From Roseicitreum antarcticum (GTDB taxonomy: Bacteria; Pseudomonadota; Alphaproteobacteria; Rhodobacterales; Rhodobacteraceae), in NCBI RefSeq assembly GCF_014681765.1, contig NZ_CP061498.1, forward strand, positions 434,001 to 498,000: a stretch of DNA of 64,000 nt, read 5' to 3'. The notes beneath the pieces were generated by a model that did not search any database, was not told the DNA's origin, and saw only the letters and a program-made list of their open reading frames with translations. Both the position numbers and the translations under genes were made by a program. Positions 54,043 through 62,724 of the stretch are shown here, piece after piece; position 1 is the stretch's first letter, and each line of letters opens with the position of its first letter.

Positions 54043-55077
54043 TTAGCGGTAGGGGCTGCCTGCGCGGTCCATCGCGGCGTTGTAATCCTTGAAGATCTGC
54101 ACAACGCGGGCCTTGGTTTCCGATTCGGCCGCGATCTCGTCCCAGAATTCGCGCGCGGCGGTTTCCACCGTCGCCCATTCCTCGGCGGGGATCGTCGTCA
54201 GTTCCAGCTTGGTGCCCTCGGTGCGCAGCCGTGCTTCACCTGCCCAGTACCAGTGCTGGCGATAGTAATGGCTTTGCTGGCAGCAGGTCTCGAACAGGGT
54301 TTGCAAATGTTCGGGCAATTCGTTCCAGCGGTCCATATTGGCGAAGAAATGCCCGATCCACGCGCCCGAGATGTTGTTGGTCACGAAGTAGCTGGCAACA
54401 TCGGCCCAGCCGACCTGATAGGCCTCGGTGATGCCCGCCCAGGCGATCCCGTCCAATTCGCCCGTCTGCATGGCGATTTCCACGTCTTCCCACGGCACGG
54501 TGACCGGCACGACGCCAAATCGCGACAGGAAGCGTCCGGCGGTGGGGAAGGTGAAGACCCGCTTGCCTTCCAGATCGGCAAGGCTGGTCACAGGTTCGCG
54601 CATGGTGAAATGGCACGGGTCCCAGGCACCGGCCGACACGTGTTTCACGCCGACGCTGGCATATTCCTCCGCCCAGATCTCATTGAGGCCCCAATCGTTG
54701 AAAAGTGCCGGCACATCGAGCGAATGGCGGCTGGCAAAGGGGAAATAGCCGCCGAAAACCCGCACTTCGGTGGGGCTGGCCATGGAATCGTCATCTGACT
54801 GAACGGCGTCGATGGTTCCGCGCTGCATGGCCTGAAAAAGCTCTCCCGTGGGGACAAGCTGATCGGCAAAGAACAGGTCGATCTGCATCTCATCGCCCGC
54901 GATGGCGTTGAACATGTCGATGGCGGGCTTCGCCACCTGTTCGCCAAGCGCGCCGCCCGCATAGGTCTGCATGCGCCAGCGGATGGTGGATTGTGCATGC
55001 ACGGCGGGGGCAGCGAGGGTGGCGGCACCTGCGGCCAATGCGCCGCTGGTCAGGAACTTGCGTCTGGTTGTGGTCAT
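54043..55077 (-). CDS. dctP: TRAP transporter periplasmic binding protein DctP (second system)
   Basis: A 344-residue binding protein with a twin-arginine signal (TTTRRKFLTSG, cut after VHA near residue 28). It belongs to the DctP group with RWRMQTYAGG, FFADQLVPTGELFQAMQRGTIDAVQ, KRVFTFPTAGRFLSRFG and GELDGIAWAGITEAYQVGW. In this branch the conserved binding Arg block is changed (RVFTFPTAG instead of LRMPG), so the ligand may not be a simple dicarboxylate. GGAGG lies seven bases before the ATG. Confidence 0.92.
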   Translation of the reverse strand: MTTTRRKFLTSGALAAGAATLAAPAVHAQSTIRWRMQTYAGGALGEQVAKPAIDMFNAIAGDEMQIDLFFADQLVPTGELFQAMQRGTIDAVQSDDDSMASPTEVRVFGGYFPFASRHSLDVPALFNDWGLNEIWAEEYASVGVKHVSAGAWDPCHFTMREPVTSLADLEGKRVFTFPTAGRFLSRFGVVPVTVPWEDVEIAMQTGELDGIAWAGITEAYQVGWADVASYFVTNNISGAWIGHFFANMDRWNELPEHLQTLFETCCQQSHYYRQHWYWAGEARLRTEGTKLELTTIPAEEWATVETAAREFWDEIAAESETKARVVQIFKDYNAAMDRAGSPYR

Positions 55078-55165
55078 GATCGGTCCTCCGGTTGGATGAC
55101 CCAGGATTGGGTCGGGGGTTGGGGCGGAAATGGGCGCGTTGGCCGCGCCGCGTTGGAAATTCGGG

Positions 55166-56494
55166 TCAGGGCGTGTACAGCACCTGCGGCAGCCAAAGCG
55201 CGATCTGCGGGAAGGCCATCACCAGGGCGAGCGCCAGGATCATAACCGATACAAATGGCACGATGGAGCGGTAGATATCGGCCAGCGTCACCTCGGGCGG
55301 GGCCATGGCGCGCATCAAGAACAGGTTGTAGCCAAAGGGCGGCGTCATGTAGGCGATCTGGCAGGTCATCGTATAAAGCACGCCATACCAGACCAGATCG
55401 AACTCCAGCATCCGCACGATGGGCACATAAAGCGGCGCGACGATGACCAGCATCGCCGTGTCGTCCAGAAACGTGCCCATCAAGATAAACGAAAGCTGCA
55501 TCAGGATCAGGATTTCCCAACGCCCAAGGCCCAGGTTGTCCATGAACAGCGCGCGCACGAAATCCACCGCACGCAGCCCGTCGAAGACTGCGCCAAATGC
55601 CAGCGCCGCCAGGATGATCCACATGAACATACAGGTGATGGCCAAGGTGTGGCGGGTCACTTTTTCCAGCACGTCAAATGTCATGCGGCCCTTGGCGATC
55701 GCGGCAAGAAGGGCTGCCAGCGCCCCGATGACCGAGCTTTCGACCAGCCGGGTATAGCCCAGCACGAAAGGCACCATCATCACCACGAAGATGCCCAGCG
55801 GCAGCAGGCCCGCCAGCAGCAGGCGGTTCTTTTCAGACCGGCTGACTGCCGCGCGGTCCGCGTCCGATATGGCCGGGCCAAGCGCCGGATTGATCTTGCA
55901 GCGTACCCAGATGTAGAGAATGAACATCAAAGCCATCATCAGCCCCGGCACGATGCCTGCCAGCCACAGCTGACCCACCGGCTGGCGTGCGATCATCGCA
56001 TAAAGCACCATGACGACCGAGGGGGGGACCAAGATCCCCAGGCTCGACCCGGCCTGAATGACGCCCGTGACCATGCGTTTGTCGTAATTACGGCGCAGCA
56101 GTTCGGGCAGGGCAATCGTGGCGCCAATCGCCATGCCCGCCACCGACAGCCCGTTCATCGCCGAGATCAGGACCATCAAGACGATTGTGCCAATCGCCAG
56201 CCCACCGGGTACCGGGCCGAACCAGACGTGGAACATGCGGTACAGGTCATCCGCCAGTTTGCTTTCCGACAGCACATAGCCCATGAAAATGAACATCGGC
56301 AGGGTCAGCAGCGGGAACCAGTTCATCAGCTTGATGCTCTGGGCAAAGGCCAGATCATAGCCGCCCCGGTCACCCCAGAGGAACAGCGCCGCCACCACGG
56401 CGACAAAGCCGATGATGCCGAACATGCGCTGCCCGGTCATCAGCATGACCAGCATCGATCCGAACATCAGCATCGCGATCATGTCATATGACAT
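55166..56494 (-). CDS. dctM: TRAP transporter large membrane subunit DctM (second system)
   Basis: A 442-residue permease with about twelve hydrophobic segments. Blocks are LLTLPMFIFMGYVLSESKLADDLY, ISAMNGLSVAGMAIGATIALPELL, AGSSLGILVPPSVVMVLYAMIARQ and AYMTPPFGYNLFLMRAM. The start at 56494 overlaps the dctQ stop by one base; the open frame upstream of it is dctQ shadow. The transported compound is delivered by the DctP at 54043. Confidence 0.92.
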   Translation of the reverse strand: MSYDMIAMLMFGSMLVMLMTGQRMFGIIGFVAVVAALFLWGDRGGYDLAFAQSIKLMNWFPLLTLPMFIFMGYVLSESKLADDLYRMFHVWFGPVPGGLAIGTIVLMVLISAMNGLSVAGMAIGATIALPELLRRNYDKRMVTGVIQAGSSLGILVPPSVVMVLYAMIARQPVGQLWLAGIVPGLMMALMFILYIWVRCKINPALGPAISDADRAAVSRSEKNRLLLAGLLPLGIFVVMMVPFVLGYTRLVESSVIGALAALLAAIAKGRMTFDVLEKVTRHTLAITCMFMWIILAALAFGAVFDGLRAVDFVRALFMDNLGLGRWEILILMQLSFILMGTFLDDTAMLVIVAPLYVPIVRMLEFDLVWYGVLYTMTCQIAYMTPPFGYNLFLMRAMAPPEVTLADIYRSIVPFVSVMILALALVMAFPQIALWLPQVLYTP

Positions 56495-57000
56495 CAGATT
56501 TCCCGGCCCCGCAGTTTTGCAATGTCGCGGATCAGAAATGCCGTGCATTGCAGCAGCATCATGAGGATCCCGATACACATGATGATCTTGATCGGCGCCA
56601 TATAGGGCTGCCAGATGCCGCGCCGCCGCTCGCCATATTCCAGCGCGTATTGCGTGCTTTCGATCCCGCCCCAGAGCAGGACGCCCAGATAAACCAGCAG
56701 CGTCAGAATGGTGATCGCATCGACCACCGCGCGCGTGCGGTCCGACCAGCGGGAATACAGCAGATCCATGCGCACCGCCGAGCCCAGTTGCAGCGAATAT
56801 GCGCCGCCCAGCATGAAATACCCCATCAGCAAGAACTGCCCCATCTCATCGGTCCAGATCTGGGGGCTGAACCAGGCGCGCGATACAGCACCCCACAGCA
56901 GCACGGCCATCAGGGCGAAGATCATGTACATCATGATCCGGCCCACGCGGTGGTTGAACGCCTCGACCGCGCGGACATAGGTGATGAGGAAGCCGGGCAT
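56494..57000 (-). CDS. dctQ: TRAP transporter small membrane subunit DctQ (second system)
   Basis: A 168-residue four-helix protein with AVLLWGAVSRAWFSPQIWTDEM, LLMGYFMLGGAYSLQLGSAVRMDLLY and a last helix IIMCIGILMMLLQCTAFLI, the DctQ pattern. It overlaps both the amidohydrolase stop and the dctM start by one base each (TGATG), so all three are translated together. Confidence 0.9.
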   Translation of the reverse strand: MPGFLITYVRAVEAFNHRVGRIMMYMIFALMAVLLWGAVSRAWFSPQIWTDEMGQFLLMGYFMLGGAYSLQLGSAVRMDLLYSRWSDRTRAVVDAITILTLLVYLGVLLWGGIESTQYALEYGERRRGIWQPYMAPIKIIMCIGILMMLLQCTAFLIRDIAKLRGREI

Positions 57001-57827
57001 CAGCGCGCCCCCGCCTTGGCCGGGGCGGATTGCGCGCCGCTTTCCAGCAGCGCATGCGCCAGCACCGGGGCGAGGGTGCGGGCCATGACATCTTGCGTGG
57101 CGGGCGTGGCGATGAGGTCGTTGCGCACCTCCAGCATGGCGCTTGGCAGGCCGTAGGGGGTCGCATGCAGCCGCAGCGTATGGGTCACGTCGTCCGCTGC
57201 ACTGTAGGGCGCGTTCAGCGCACTGCGCAGCGTGGTCATGGCGTCGGCACCGGCGACAATCGCCTGCGCCAGCGTGGGGTCGGCATCATGGATCACGCCG
57301 AATTCCAGCGTGCGCCGCTTGCCGTGAAACACCGGCGTGAAGGAATGCACACTGATCAGAGCGGGGCGCAGGCCGCGGGCCAGTTGGCGCGCAACCGCAT
57401 CGTGCAGCGTGGCGTGAAAGGGGGTGTAAATGGCGGCGATACGGTCTTGGCGTGCCTGCGCGCCGATGGCGGCGTTTCCGGGGATATCATAGACTTCGGA
57501 CCGTGCGGGCATCGCGCCGGGATGGTCGGGCGCGCGGTTGCAATCGACGATCAGCCGCGACAGCGGCGCGTGGATCAGCATCGCCCCCAGCCGCGCTGCC
57601 AGCCCCCTTGCCAGCCCCAGCGCACCGGGGTCCCAGGCGATGTGGGCCTGACGCTCGGCCTCGGTCAGGCCAAGCTCGCCCCAAGGTGCGGCAAAGCGGT
57701 TGGAGGCGTGTTCGCACACCAAGATCAGCCCGGCAGAGCCTTCGGCGGCGTTTGTATCCCGCTCATGGCTCACCAGCCCGGGCCAGCGCCCGCCGGGGGC
57801 ATCGTGCATTTGCGCCGTTTGTGTCAT
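57000..57827 (-). CDS. N-formylglutamate amidohydrolase-family protein
   Basis: A 275-residue hydrolase of the HutG/N-formylglutamate amidohydrolase family. It has the metal motif LVCEHASNRF, AHIAWDPGALGLARGLAARL, LIVDCNRAPD, a Arg/His-rich SVHSFTPVF and EFGVIHDAD. It is the first gene of the minus-strand operon and is not near hut genes. It may release glutamate from a glutamyl or acyl-glutamyl intermediate of this pathway, which is inference. The divergent RpiR regulator lies 165 bases away. Confidence 0.85.
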   Translation of the reverse strand: MTQTAQMHDAPGGRWPGLVSHERDTNAAEGSAGLILVCEHASNRFAAPWGELGLTEAERQAHIAWDPGALGLARGLAARLGAMLIHAPLSRLIVDCNRAPDHPGAMPARSEVYDIPGNAAIGAQARQDRIAAIYTPFHATLHDAVARQLARGLRPALISVHSFTPVFHGKRRTLEFGVIHDADPTLAQAIVAGADAMTTLRSALNAPYSAADDVTHTLRLHATPYGLPSAMLEVRNDLIATPATQDVMARTLAPVLAHALLESGAQSAPAKAGAR

Positions 57828-57858
57828 GCCCGCAGCCTGTGTTGTTTCGCATCAGATC

Positions 57859-57877
57859 GTGCCGGAGAATCCGGTAC
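57859..57877. promoter_or_regulatory. Inverted repeat in the amidohydrolase-rpiR divergent region
   Basis: GTGCCGG and CCGGTAC flank AGAAT with one mismatch. It lies 31 bases upstream of the amidohydrolase start and is a candidate regulator site. Confidence 0.4.
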
Positions 57878-57917
57878 CTTTGTTGGTTCAGCCTGTTTCA
57901 GCGCGCCGTCATATGTC

Positions 57918-57930
57918 AAGAATTTTTCTT
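57918..57930. promoter_or_regulatory. AAGAA-TTT-TTCTT palindrome upstream of rpiR gene
   Basis: A perfect 5-bp inverted repeat in an AT-rich stretch, 62 bases before the regulator ATG. RpiR-family proteins often bind AT-rich palindromes, so autoregulation is possible. Confidence 0.4.
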
Positions 57931-57992
57931 CGGTGGATTTTCTGTTACAAATCGCACATGCTGGCGGCCAGACGCGCGACAAAGGCCTTGCC

Positions 57993-58865
57993 ATGCCCGA
58001 TCAGACCCAGACCACAGATGTCTTGCTGCGCGAGGCGCTGCCCAACCTCAGCCGGGCGGAGCGCCAGCTTGCCGCCCATATTCTGGGCAATTTTCCGGTG
58101 CCCGCGCTGGGGTCGGTCTCGGCCCTTGCGCGGGGGGCGGGGGTGTCGGGGCCGACGGTGGTGCGGCTGGTGCAGCGGCTGGGTTTCAGCGGCTATCCGC
58201 AGTTTCAGGCGCGTATCCGCGACGAGATCGGCGAGAAACTGGCGAGCCCGCTGGTAAAGCGTGATAAATGGGCAGAGAGCACGGCGGTTGAGCATATTCT
58301 GAACCGTTTCGCCAATGTGGTCGTCGAAAACCTGCAAGCGACGCTGGGCCAGATCGATCATGCGACATTTGATGCCGTGGCTGATCTGCTGGCCGACCCC
58401 GACCGCCGCATCTATGCCATGGGGGGGCGGATCACCCATGCGCTGGCTGACTACTTTGCCTCTGTCATGAAGGTGATGCGCGGCGATGTTACCTTGATGT
58501 CCGATATGTCGAACACGTGGCCACCCGCGCTTCTGGATATGAAACGCGGCGATGTGCTGATGGTGATGGACATCCGGCGGTATGAGAACTCTGTCCTGCA
58601 AGTCGCTGAAATGGCTCGCGAACACGGGGCAGAGGTGGTGTTGATCACTGACCGCTGGGTGTCGCCCGCTGCCGCCCATGCCACGCATCTGCTGCCATGT
58701 CATATCGAGGCGCCATCGGCATGGGATTCCACCGCCTCGCTCTTGGTGGTGATCGAGACGCTGCTGGCGGCGGTGCAAAGCCGCAATTGGGCTGAAACCG
58801 AAGCGCGGCTTAACCGGATGGAAGATCTTTTTGCACGCACGCACTTCTTTCGCCGCCCACGCTGA
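57993..58865 (+). CDS. RpiR/MurR-family transcriptional regulator
   Basis: A 290-residue regulator with an N-terminal helix-turn-helix (about 1-77; LSRAERQLAAHIL, SVSALARGAGVSGPTVVRLVQRLGFSGYPQFQ) and a C-terminal SIS sugar-phosphate-binding domain (about 115-265; RRIYAMGGRITHALADYF, VLMVMDIRRYENSVLQVAEMAREHGAEVVLITD). AAAGG lies before the ATG. It is divergent from the amidohydrolase-TRAP operon and likely controls it. RpiR proteins next to TRAP operons are common in Rhodobacterales. Confidence 0.92.
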   Translation: MPDQTQTTDVLLREALPNLSRAERQLAAHILGNFPVPALGSVSALARGAGVSGPTVVRLVQRLGFSGYPQFQARIRDEIGEKLASPLVKRDKWAESTAVEHILNRFANVVVENLQATLGQIDHATFDAVADLLADPDRRIYAMGGRITHALADYFASVMKVMRGDVTLMSDMSNTWPPALLDMKRGDVLMVMDIRRYENSVLQVAEMAREHGAEVVLITDRWVSPAAAHATHLLPCHIEAPSAWDSTASLLVVIETLLAAVQSRNWAETEARLNRMEDLFARTHFFRRPR

Positions 58866-59054
58866 AAATTGCGGCGAAAATTATTTGAAACATGAACTAT
58901 GTGAGTTAATGGTCTGATACTAAGGGACTTTAATGCCTCTACCTGAGGTTGTGTCTCCGAATCAGGCCGCCCGAATCATAAAAAGGATTATCTTTTTTGT
59001 AATGTTTTGCTGTACCTTTTGGCCTTGGGAATTTGCCTTCAGGGACGTCAGGCG
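58866..59054. other. AT-rich intergenic island
   Basis: About 190 bases distinctly richer in A and T than the flanking genes, with an AAAAAGGATTATCTTTTTT near-palindrome at 58979-58998. It can hold the end of the rpiR transcript and the promoter of the deacetylase gene. Confidence 0.5.
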
Positions 59055-59735
59055 ATGGCACGCGCGATCATCAATTTTCATGGAATAGGCCCGGTGCCGC
59101 GCCCGCTGGCGCCGGGCGAGGATGATTTCTGGCTCGACATGGGTCAATTCCGGGCCGTGCTCGATCTGGTCATGGAGATGGCGCCGGAACTGCGCCCCCT
59201 TCTTACATTTGACGACGGCAACCTGTCAGACATCGACCGCGCCGCGCCAGAGCTGGCCGCGCGCGGGCTGAAGGCGCAGTTCTTTGCGCTGTCCGGGCGG
59301 CTGGGAGAGCGCTATTTCCTGGGCGCCGGGCATCTGCGCGATTTGCGTGCTGCGGGGCACGGCATCGGGTTGCATGGCGCCGATCACGTTGACTGGCGCG
59401 GGCTGGACGCCGAGGGCCAGCGCCGGGAATTTGTCGATGCGCGCCAGATACTTGAGGATGCAAGCGGCAGTTTCATCACCGCCGCTGCCGTGCCCTTCGG
59501 GCGATATGACCGGCGCGTGCTGCGCCAGTTGCGCGCGGCCGGTTTTAGCGCGGTCTACACATCCGACTGCGGGGTGATGCGCCCCGGCGCCTGGCTGTGC
59601 CCCCGCAGTTGCCTTCGCCACAGCATGGACCAGCGCGTCGTCTTGTCATGCCTCACAGGGCGTGTCCCGCTGCAACAACGCCCGCGCCGCTGGATCGGGG
59701 TTGTCAGAAAGCGCGCGTTGCCTATACTAGCTTGA
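59055..59735 (+). CDS. Polysaccharide deacetylase-family protein
   Basis: A 226-residue protein with NodB-like features: INFHGIGPVP at the start, LTFDDGNLSD with Asp53-Asp54, HGIGLHGADHVDW with paired His, and AVPFGRYDRRVLRQLRAAGF. It is shorter than typical deacetylases and has no signal peptide. It could remove acetyl groups from an envelope or exopolysaccharide sugar. A glycosyltransferase gene follows. AGGGA lies about ten bases before the ATG. Confidence 0.82.
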   Translation: MARAIINFHGIGPVPRPLAPGEDDFWLDMGQFRAVLDLVMEMAPELRPLLTFDDGNLSDIDRAAPELAARGLKAQFFALSGRLGERYFLGAGHLRDLRAAGHGIGLHGADHVDWRGLDAEGQRREFVDARQILEDASGSFITAAAVPFGRYDRRVLRQLRAAGFSAVYTSDCGVMRPGAWLCPRSCLRHSMDQRVVLSCLTGRVPLQQRPRRWIGVVRKRALPILA

Positions 59736-59891
59736 TTAGTTTACCAAGTTATTAAGCCAGTCGTTGTGCGAGGCCTTGATGCCGGGAAGATCGACGCGCG
59801 CCTGTCCTGTCACGACCAGACCGCTGGTGGCGAAAGCGTGCGCCGCCGGGCGCGCGGCTGCCGTCTCGGCATGTATTTGCATCGGAAGCGC

Positions 59892-60725
59892 ATGATCTCG
59901 GTCATCATACCCGCGCATGACGAGGCCGCATTTATTGGCGGCTGTCTGGAGCGTTTGCTGGCCAGCGATCTGCCCGGCGCGCAGGGGGTCGAGGTCATCG
60001 TTGCGGCCAATGGTTGCACCGATGACACCGCTGAGCGCGCCGCGCGCTGGCAGGCGGATTTCGCGGCGCGGGGCTGGCGGCTGGTGGTATTGGTTGATTC
60101 CATTGCCAATAAAATCAAGGCGTTGAACATGGCTGAGGCGGTCGCCACTGGCGCAATCCGGGTCTATGTTGATGCCGATGTCCATGTCACCACGGGGCTG
60201 ATTGCGCTGCTGGCCGCTGCGCTGGACCGGCCTGATCCGGCTTATGCCAGCGGACGGCCTGATATCCGGGTGCCGCGGTCGGCGGCGTCCCGCCGCTATG
60301 CGCGGTTCTGGATGCGGCTGCCGTTCATGTCGCGCGACGTTCCGGGCTGCGGGATCTATGCGGTGAACGCGGCGGGGCGGCAGCGTTGGCAACAGTTTCC
60401 AGACATCATGGCCGACGATATTTTTGTGCGCATGCATTTCGCGCGCAGCGAACGCATCGCGGTGCCGGCGCAGTACAGCTGGCCGATTGCCGAGGGATTC
60501 GGCTGGCTGGTCAAGGTGCGTCGGCGGCAGAATTCTGGTCTGCGCCAGCTCTATGTCGCCTTTCCCGATCTGGTGCGCCGGTCGGATAGCACACGGCCCA
60601 AGCCGCTGGAATTATTGCAGTTGTTGGCGCGCGATCCAGTCGGCTTTGGCGTTTACAGCGCGGTGGCGGTGCTTGTGAAACTGCCGTTTTTGCGCGCGCG
60701 TGAACGCTGGCCGCGCGGCAGGTAA
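59892..60725 (+). CDS. Family 2 glycosyltransferase
   Basis: A 277-residue GT-A fold transferase: MISVIIPAHDEAAFIGGCLERLL, VIVAANGCTDDTAERA, the DxD motif in VYVDADVHVT and an acceptor-site region with IMADDIFVRM. GGAA lies just before the chosen ATG; ATG 59871 in frame would add seven residues. It has no clear membrane anchor, though a hydrophobic segment near residue 250 (YSAVAVLVKLPF) may touch the membrane. The sugar cannot be told. Confidence 0.88.
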   Translation: MISVIIPAHDEAAFIGGCLERLLASDLPGAQGVEVIVAANGCTDDTAERAARWQADFAARGWRLVVLVDSIANKIKALNMAEAVATGAIRVYVDADVHVTTGLIALLAAALDRPDPAYASGRPDIRVPRSAASRRYARFWMRLPFMSRDVPGCGIYAVNAAGRQRWQQFPDIMADDIFVRMHFARSERIAVPAQYSWPIAEGFGWLVKVRRRQNSGLRQLYVAFPDLVRRSDSTRPKPLELLQLLARDPVGFGVYSAVAVLVKLPFLRARERWPRGR

Positions 60726-60784
60726 GGGCTTCTCTTTTCTTGCGCGGCGCGCGATGCTGCTCCGATAAGCCAAGGGGGAGTTTC

Positions 60785-61537
60785 ATGGCAGACAAGATTG
60801 CAATCGTCACCGGGGCCGCGCGCGGAATCGGGCTGGCAACCACCCGGCTTTTGCTGCGCGACGGGTTCCGCGTGGCCATGCTGGACATTGACGCGGAGGA
60901 GTTGCACGCGCGCGCCGAGGGGCTTTCGGGCGTGCGGGCCTATCCCTGTGATGTGTCCGATCCCGGCAGCGTCACGGCGACGTTTGCCGCCGTCGCGGCG
61001 GATATGGGCGGCATCGACGCACTGGTCAACAATGCGGGCATCGCCGATTTTGGCCCGATCGAGGAGACGGATTTCACCCGTTGGCGCCGGGTGATGGACA
61101 CCAACCTCGACGGGGTTTTCCTGTGTTCTCAGGCGGCTACCCCGGCGCTGATCGCGCGGCGGGGGGTGATCGTGAACATCGCGTCAATCTCGGGGCTGCG
61201 GGCATCGACCTTGCGGGTGGCGTATGGCACCTCGAAGGCTGCGGTGATCCACCTGACGAAGCAACAGGCCGTGGAACTGGGCGAATACGGCGTGCGTGCC
61301 AATTGCGTGTGCCCCGGCCCGGTGCGCACCAAGCTGGCGATGGCGGTGCATTCGCAAGAGATCATCGACGCCTATCACGATGCGATCCCGCTGAACCGCT
61401 ACGGGTCAGAGGAAGAGATTGGTGAGGTCATCGCCTTCCTGTGCTCGGCCCGCGCCAGCTATGTAACGGGGCAGATCGTCGCGTCGGATGGCGGGTTTGA
61501 AAGCACTGGCGTGGGGCTGCCTGCGTTGCGCAAATGA
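60785..61537 (+). CDS. SDR-family oxidoreductase
   Basis: A 250-residue classical short-chain dehydrogenase. It has the cofactor motif VTGAARGIG, LDID at the end of the second strand (Asp prefers NAD), NNAGIADFG, SISGLRAS with Ser, the YGTSKAAVIHL Tyr/Lys and the C-terminal VTGQIVASDGG. GGGGGAG lies before the ATG. It is a separate gene from the SDR at 497. Confidence 0.92.
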   Translation: MADKIAIVTGAARGIGLATTRLLLRDGFRVAMLDIDAEELHARAEGLSGVRAYPCDVSDPGSVTATFAAVAADMGGIDALVNNAGIADFGPIEETDFTRWRRVMDTNLDGVFLCSQAATPALIARRGVIVNIASISGLRASTLRVAYGTSKAAVIHLTKQQAVELGEYGVRANCVCPGPVRTKLAMAVHSQEIIDAYHDAIPLNRYGSEEEIGEVIAFLCSARASYVTGQIVASDGGFESTGVGLPALRK

Positions 61538-61651
61538 CACATTTTGCCGGTTCCCGGGGCCGGTTTTGGGGATTGTATGGGCGGTGGCGCGGTGTGCCAC
61601 GGCTTTGCCCCAAAAGCAGGGCTTAACCTTTGAAAACAGCCCCGAATCTGC

Positions 61652-61687
61652 CGTCTGGAAACGGTATGGTTTTGGTATGGATTTGAT
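61652..61687 (+). promoter_or_regulatory. Three 11-bp-spaced repeats, second copy of the 13547 element
   Basis: CGTCTGG, GGTATGG and GGTATGG start at 61652, 61663 and 61674 (11-bp period) and the block ends TTTGAT. It matches 31 of 36 bases of the element before the second phnD. It lies 100 bases before the start of the next gene. Confidence 0.55.
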
Positions 61688-61787
61688 ACATACGCGCGCA
61701 GCGTCAGGGTGGTGTTAACCCCGCGCGCGGGGATGGGGGGCACGTGAATTTGGCACGGTTTTCGTGGTGGGCAGAGGTGAGGCGGTC

Positions 61788-62627
61788 ATGCGGGTGAGGT
61801 TGGCCGGACGGACGCCCGTGGGGCCGCTTCCTTCGACATTTGCGCGCCGGGTCTTTGACGGGGCACATCTGCGCGCGCTGTTGTGCGCGCGCGGCCACCG
61901 CCGGCTGATGGTGACGTTCGACCATTGGGTCGAGGGCAAGGCGGGCTGGTCCGTTGCCGCGCCGTCAAAGGCGTTCGAGGAAAACGGCTTTGACCAACTG
62001 CGCATCCAGTCCTTGCGCAACGACTGGTTCATCAATGCCGACACGCCCGCGTTTGAGCGCGCGATCAACCAACTTGCACGGCGCTATGACCGGGTGCATG
62101 CGTTGGGGTATTCGATGGGCGGCTACGGCGCGTTCCGCTTTGCCGGGGCGTTGCGGCTGAATCAGATCCTGGCGGTGTCGCCGCAATATTCGATCCATCC
62201 CGATGTGGTCCCGTTTGAGAAGGGCTATCTGACCGAGGCGCGGGGGTTCGACCCGGTGCACGGCGCGATGCGGGCCGATGCGCTGCCCGCCTTGCGCGCG
62301 CAGATCCTGGCGGATGGGTTCAACCCGGTTGACCTGCGTCACGCAGCGATGATCGCCGGGGTCCTTCCGGGCGTGTCAGTGATCCGGCTGGGGGCGGGTG
62401 GGCACCCCGCGACGGGCGTGATGCAAGAGGGGGGGCGCGGTTTCACCGCGCACCGTGCCGCAATGACCGAGGGGCTGGACGCTTCCTTGGTCCGTGCCGC
62501 CCACCGCGCGTGCCGCCGCGCATCGCCCGGGTATTGGCGACGGCTGGCGCGGATGGCGGAACGCAGCGGGCGGATGGGGTTGATGGCGTATGCGCGGGGG
62601 CAAATGGGGCGTGATGGGGCGCGCTGA
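61788..62627 (+). CDS. Alpha/beta-hydrolase-fold protein of unknown function
   Basis: A 279-residue protein. The nucleophile elbow GYSMGGYGAFRFAG (Ser109) marks an alpha/beta hydrolase; RLMVTFDHWVEGK near residue 40 and SVIRLGAGGHPATG near the end, with a possible catalytic His, fit this. GAGG lies before the ATG at 61788; GTG 61764 is an alternative. The C-terminal 60 residues are Arg/Ala-rich. Similar proteins occur near exopolysaccharide and capsule genes, and it follows a glycosyltransferase region. Confidence 0.72.
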   Translation: MRVRLAGRTPVGPLPSTFARRVFDGAHLRALLCARGHRRLMVTFDHWVEGKAGWSVAAPSKAFEENGFDQLRIQSLRNDWFINADTPAFERAINQLARRYDRVHALGYSMGGYGAFRFAGALRLNQILAVSPQYSIHPDVVPFEKGYLTEARGFDPVHGAMRADALPALRAQILADGFNPVDLRHAAMIAGVLPGVSVIRLGAGGHPATGVMQEGGRGFTAHRAAMTEGLDASLVRAAHRACRRASPGYWRRLARMAERSGRMGLMAYARGQMGRDGAR

Positions 62628-62683
62628 GGCCTTTGCTATGATCTGCAAGACGCAGAGCATCAGGTCAGGCGCAAGGCAGCCAA

Positions 62684-62717
62684 GCACGGGCCGGGGACCT
62701 TTGCCCCCGGCCCGTGC
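62684..62717. terminator. 13-bp hairpin between convergent genes
   Basis: GCACGGGCCGGGG and CCCCGGCCCGTGC form a perfect stem around about eight bases. It lies between the hydrolase-like gene and clpB and probably ends both transcripts, although T-runs are short. Confidence 0.65.
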
Positions 62718-62724
62718 CTTTGGT

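Noticed and set aside
55130-56491. 453-codon plus-strand frame over dctM
   Set aside because: It is the antisense shadow of a polytopic permease; the translation is His/Gln/Asp-rich, typical for antisense of hydrophobic codons.
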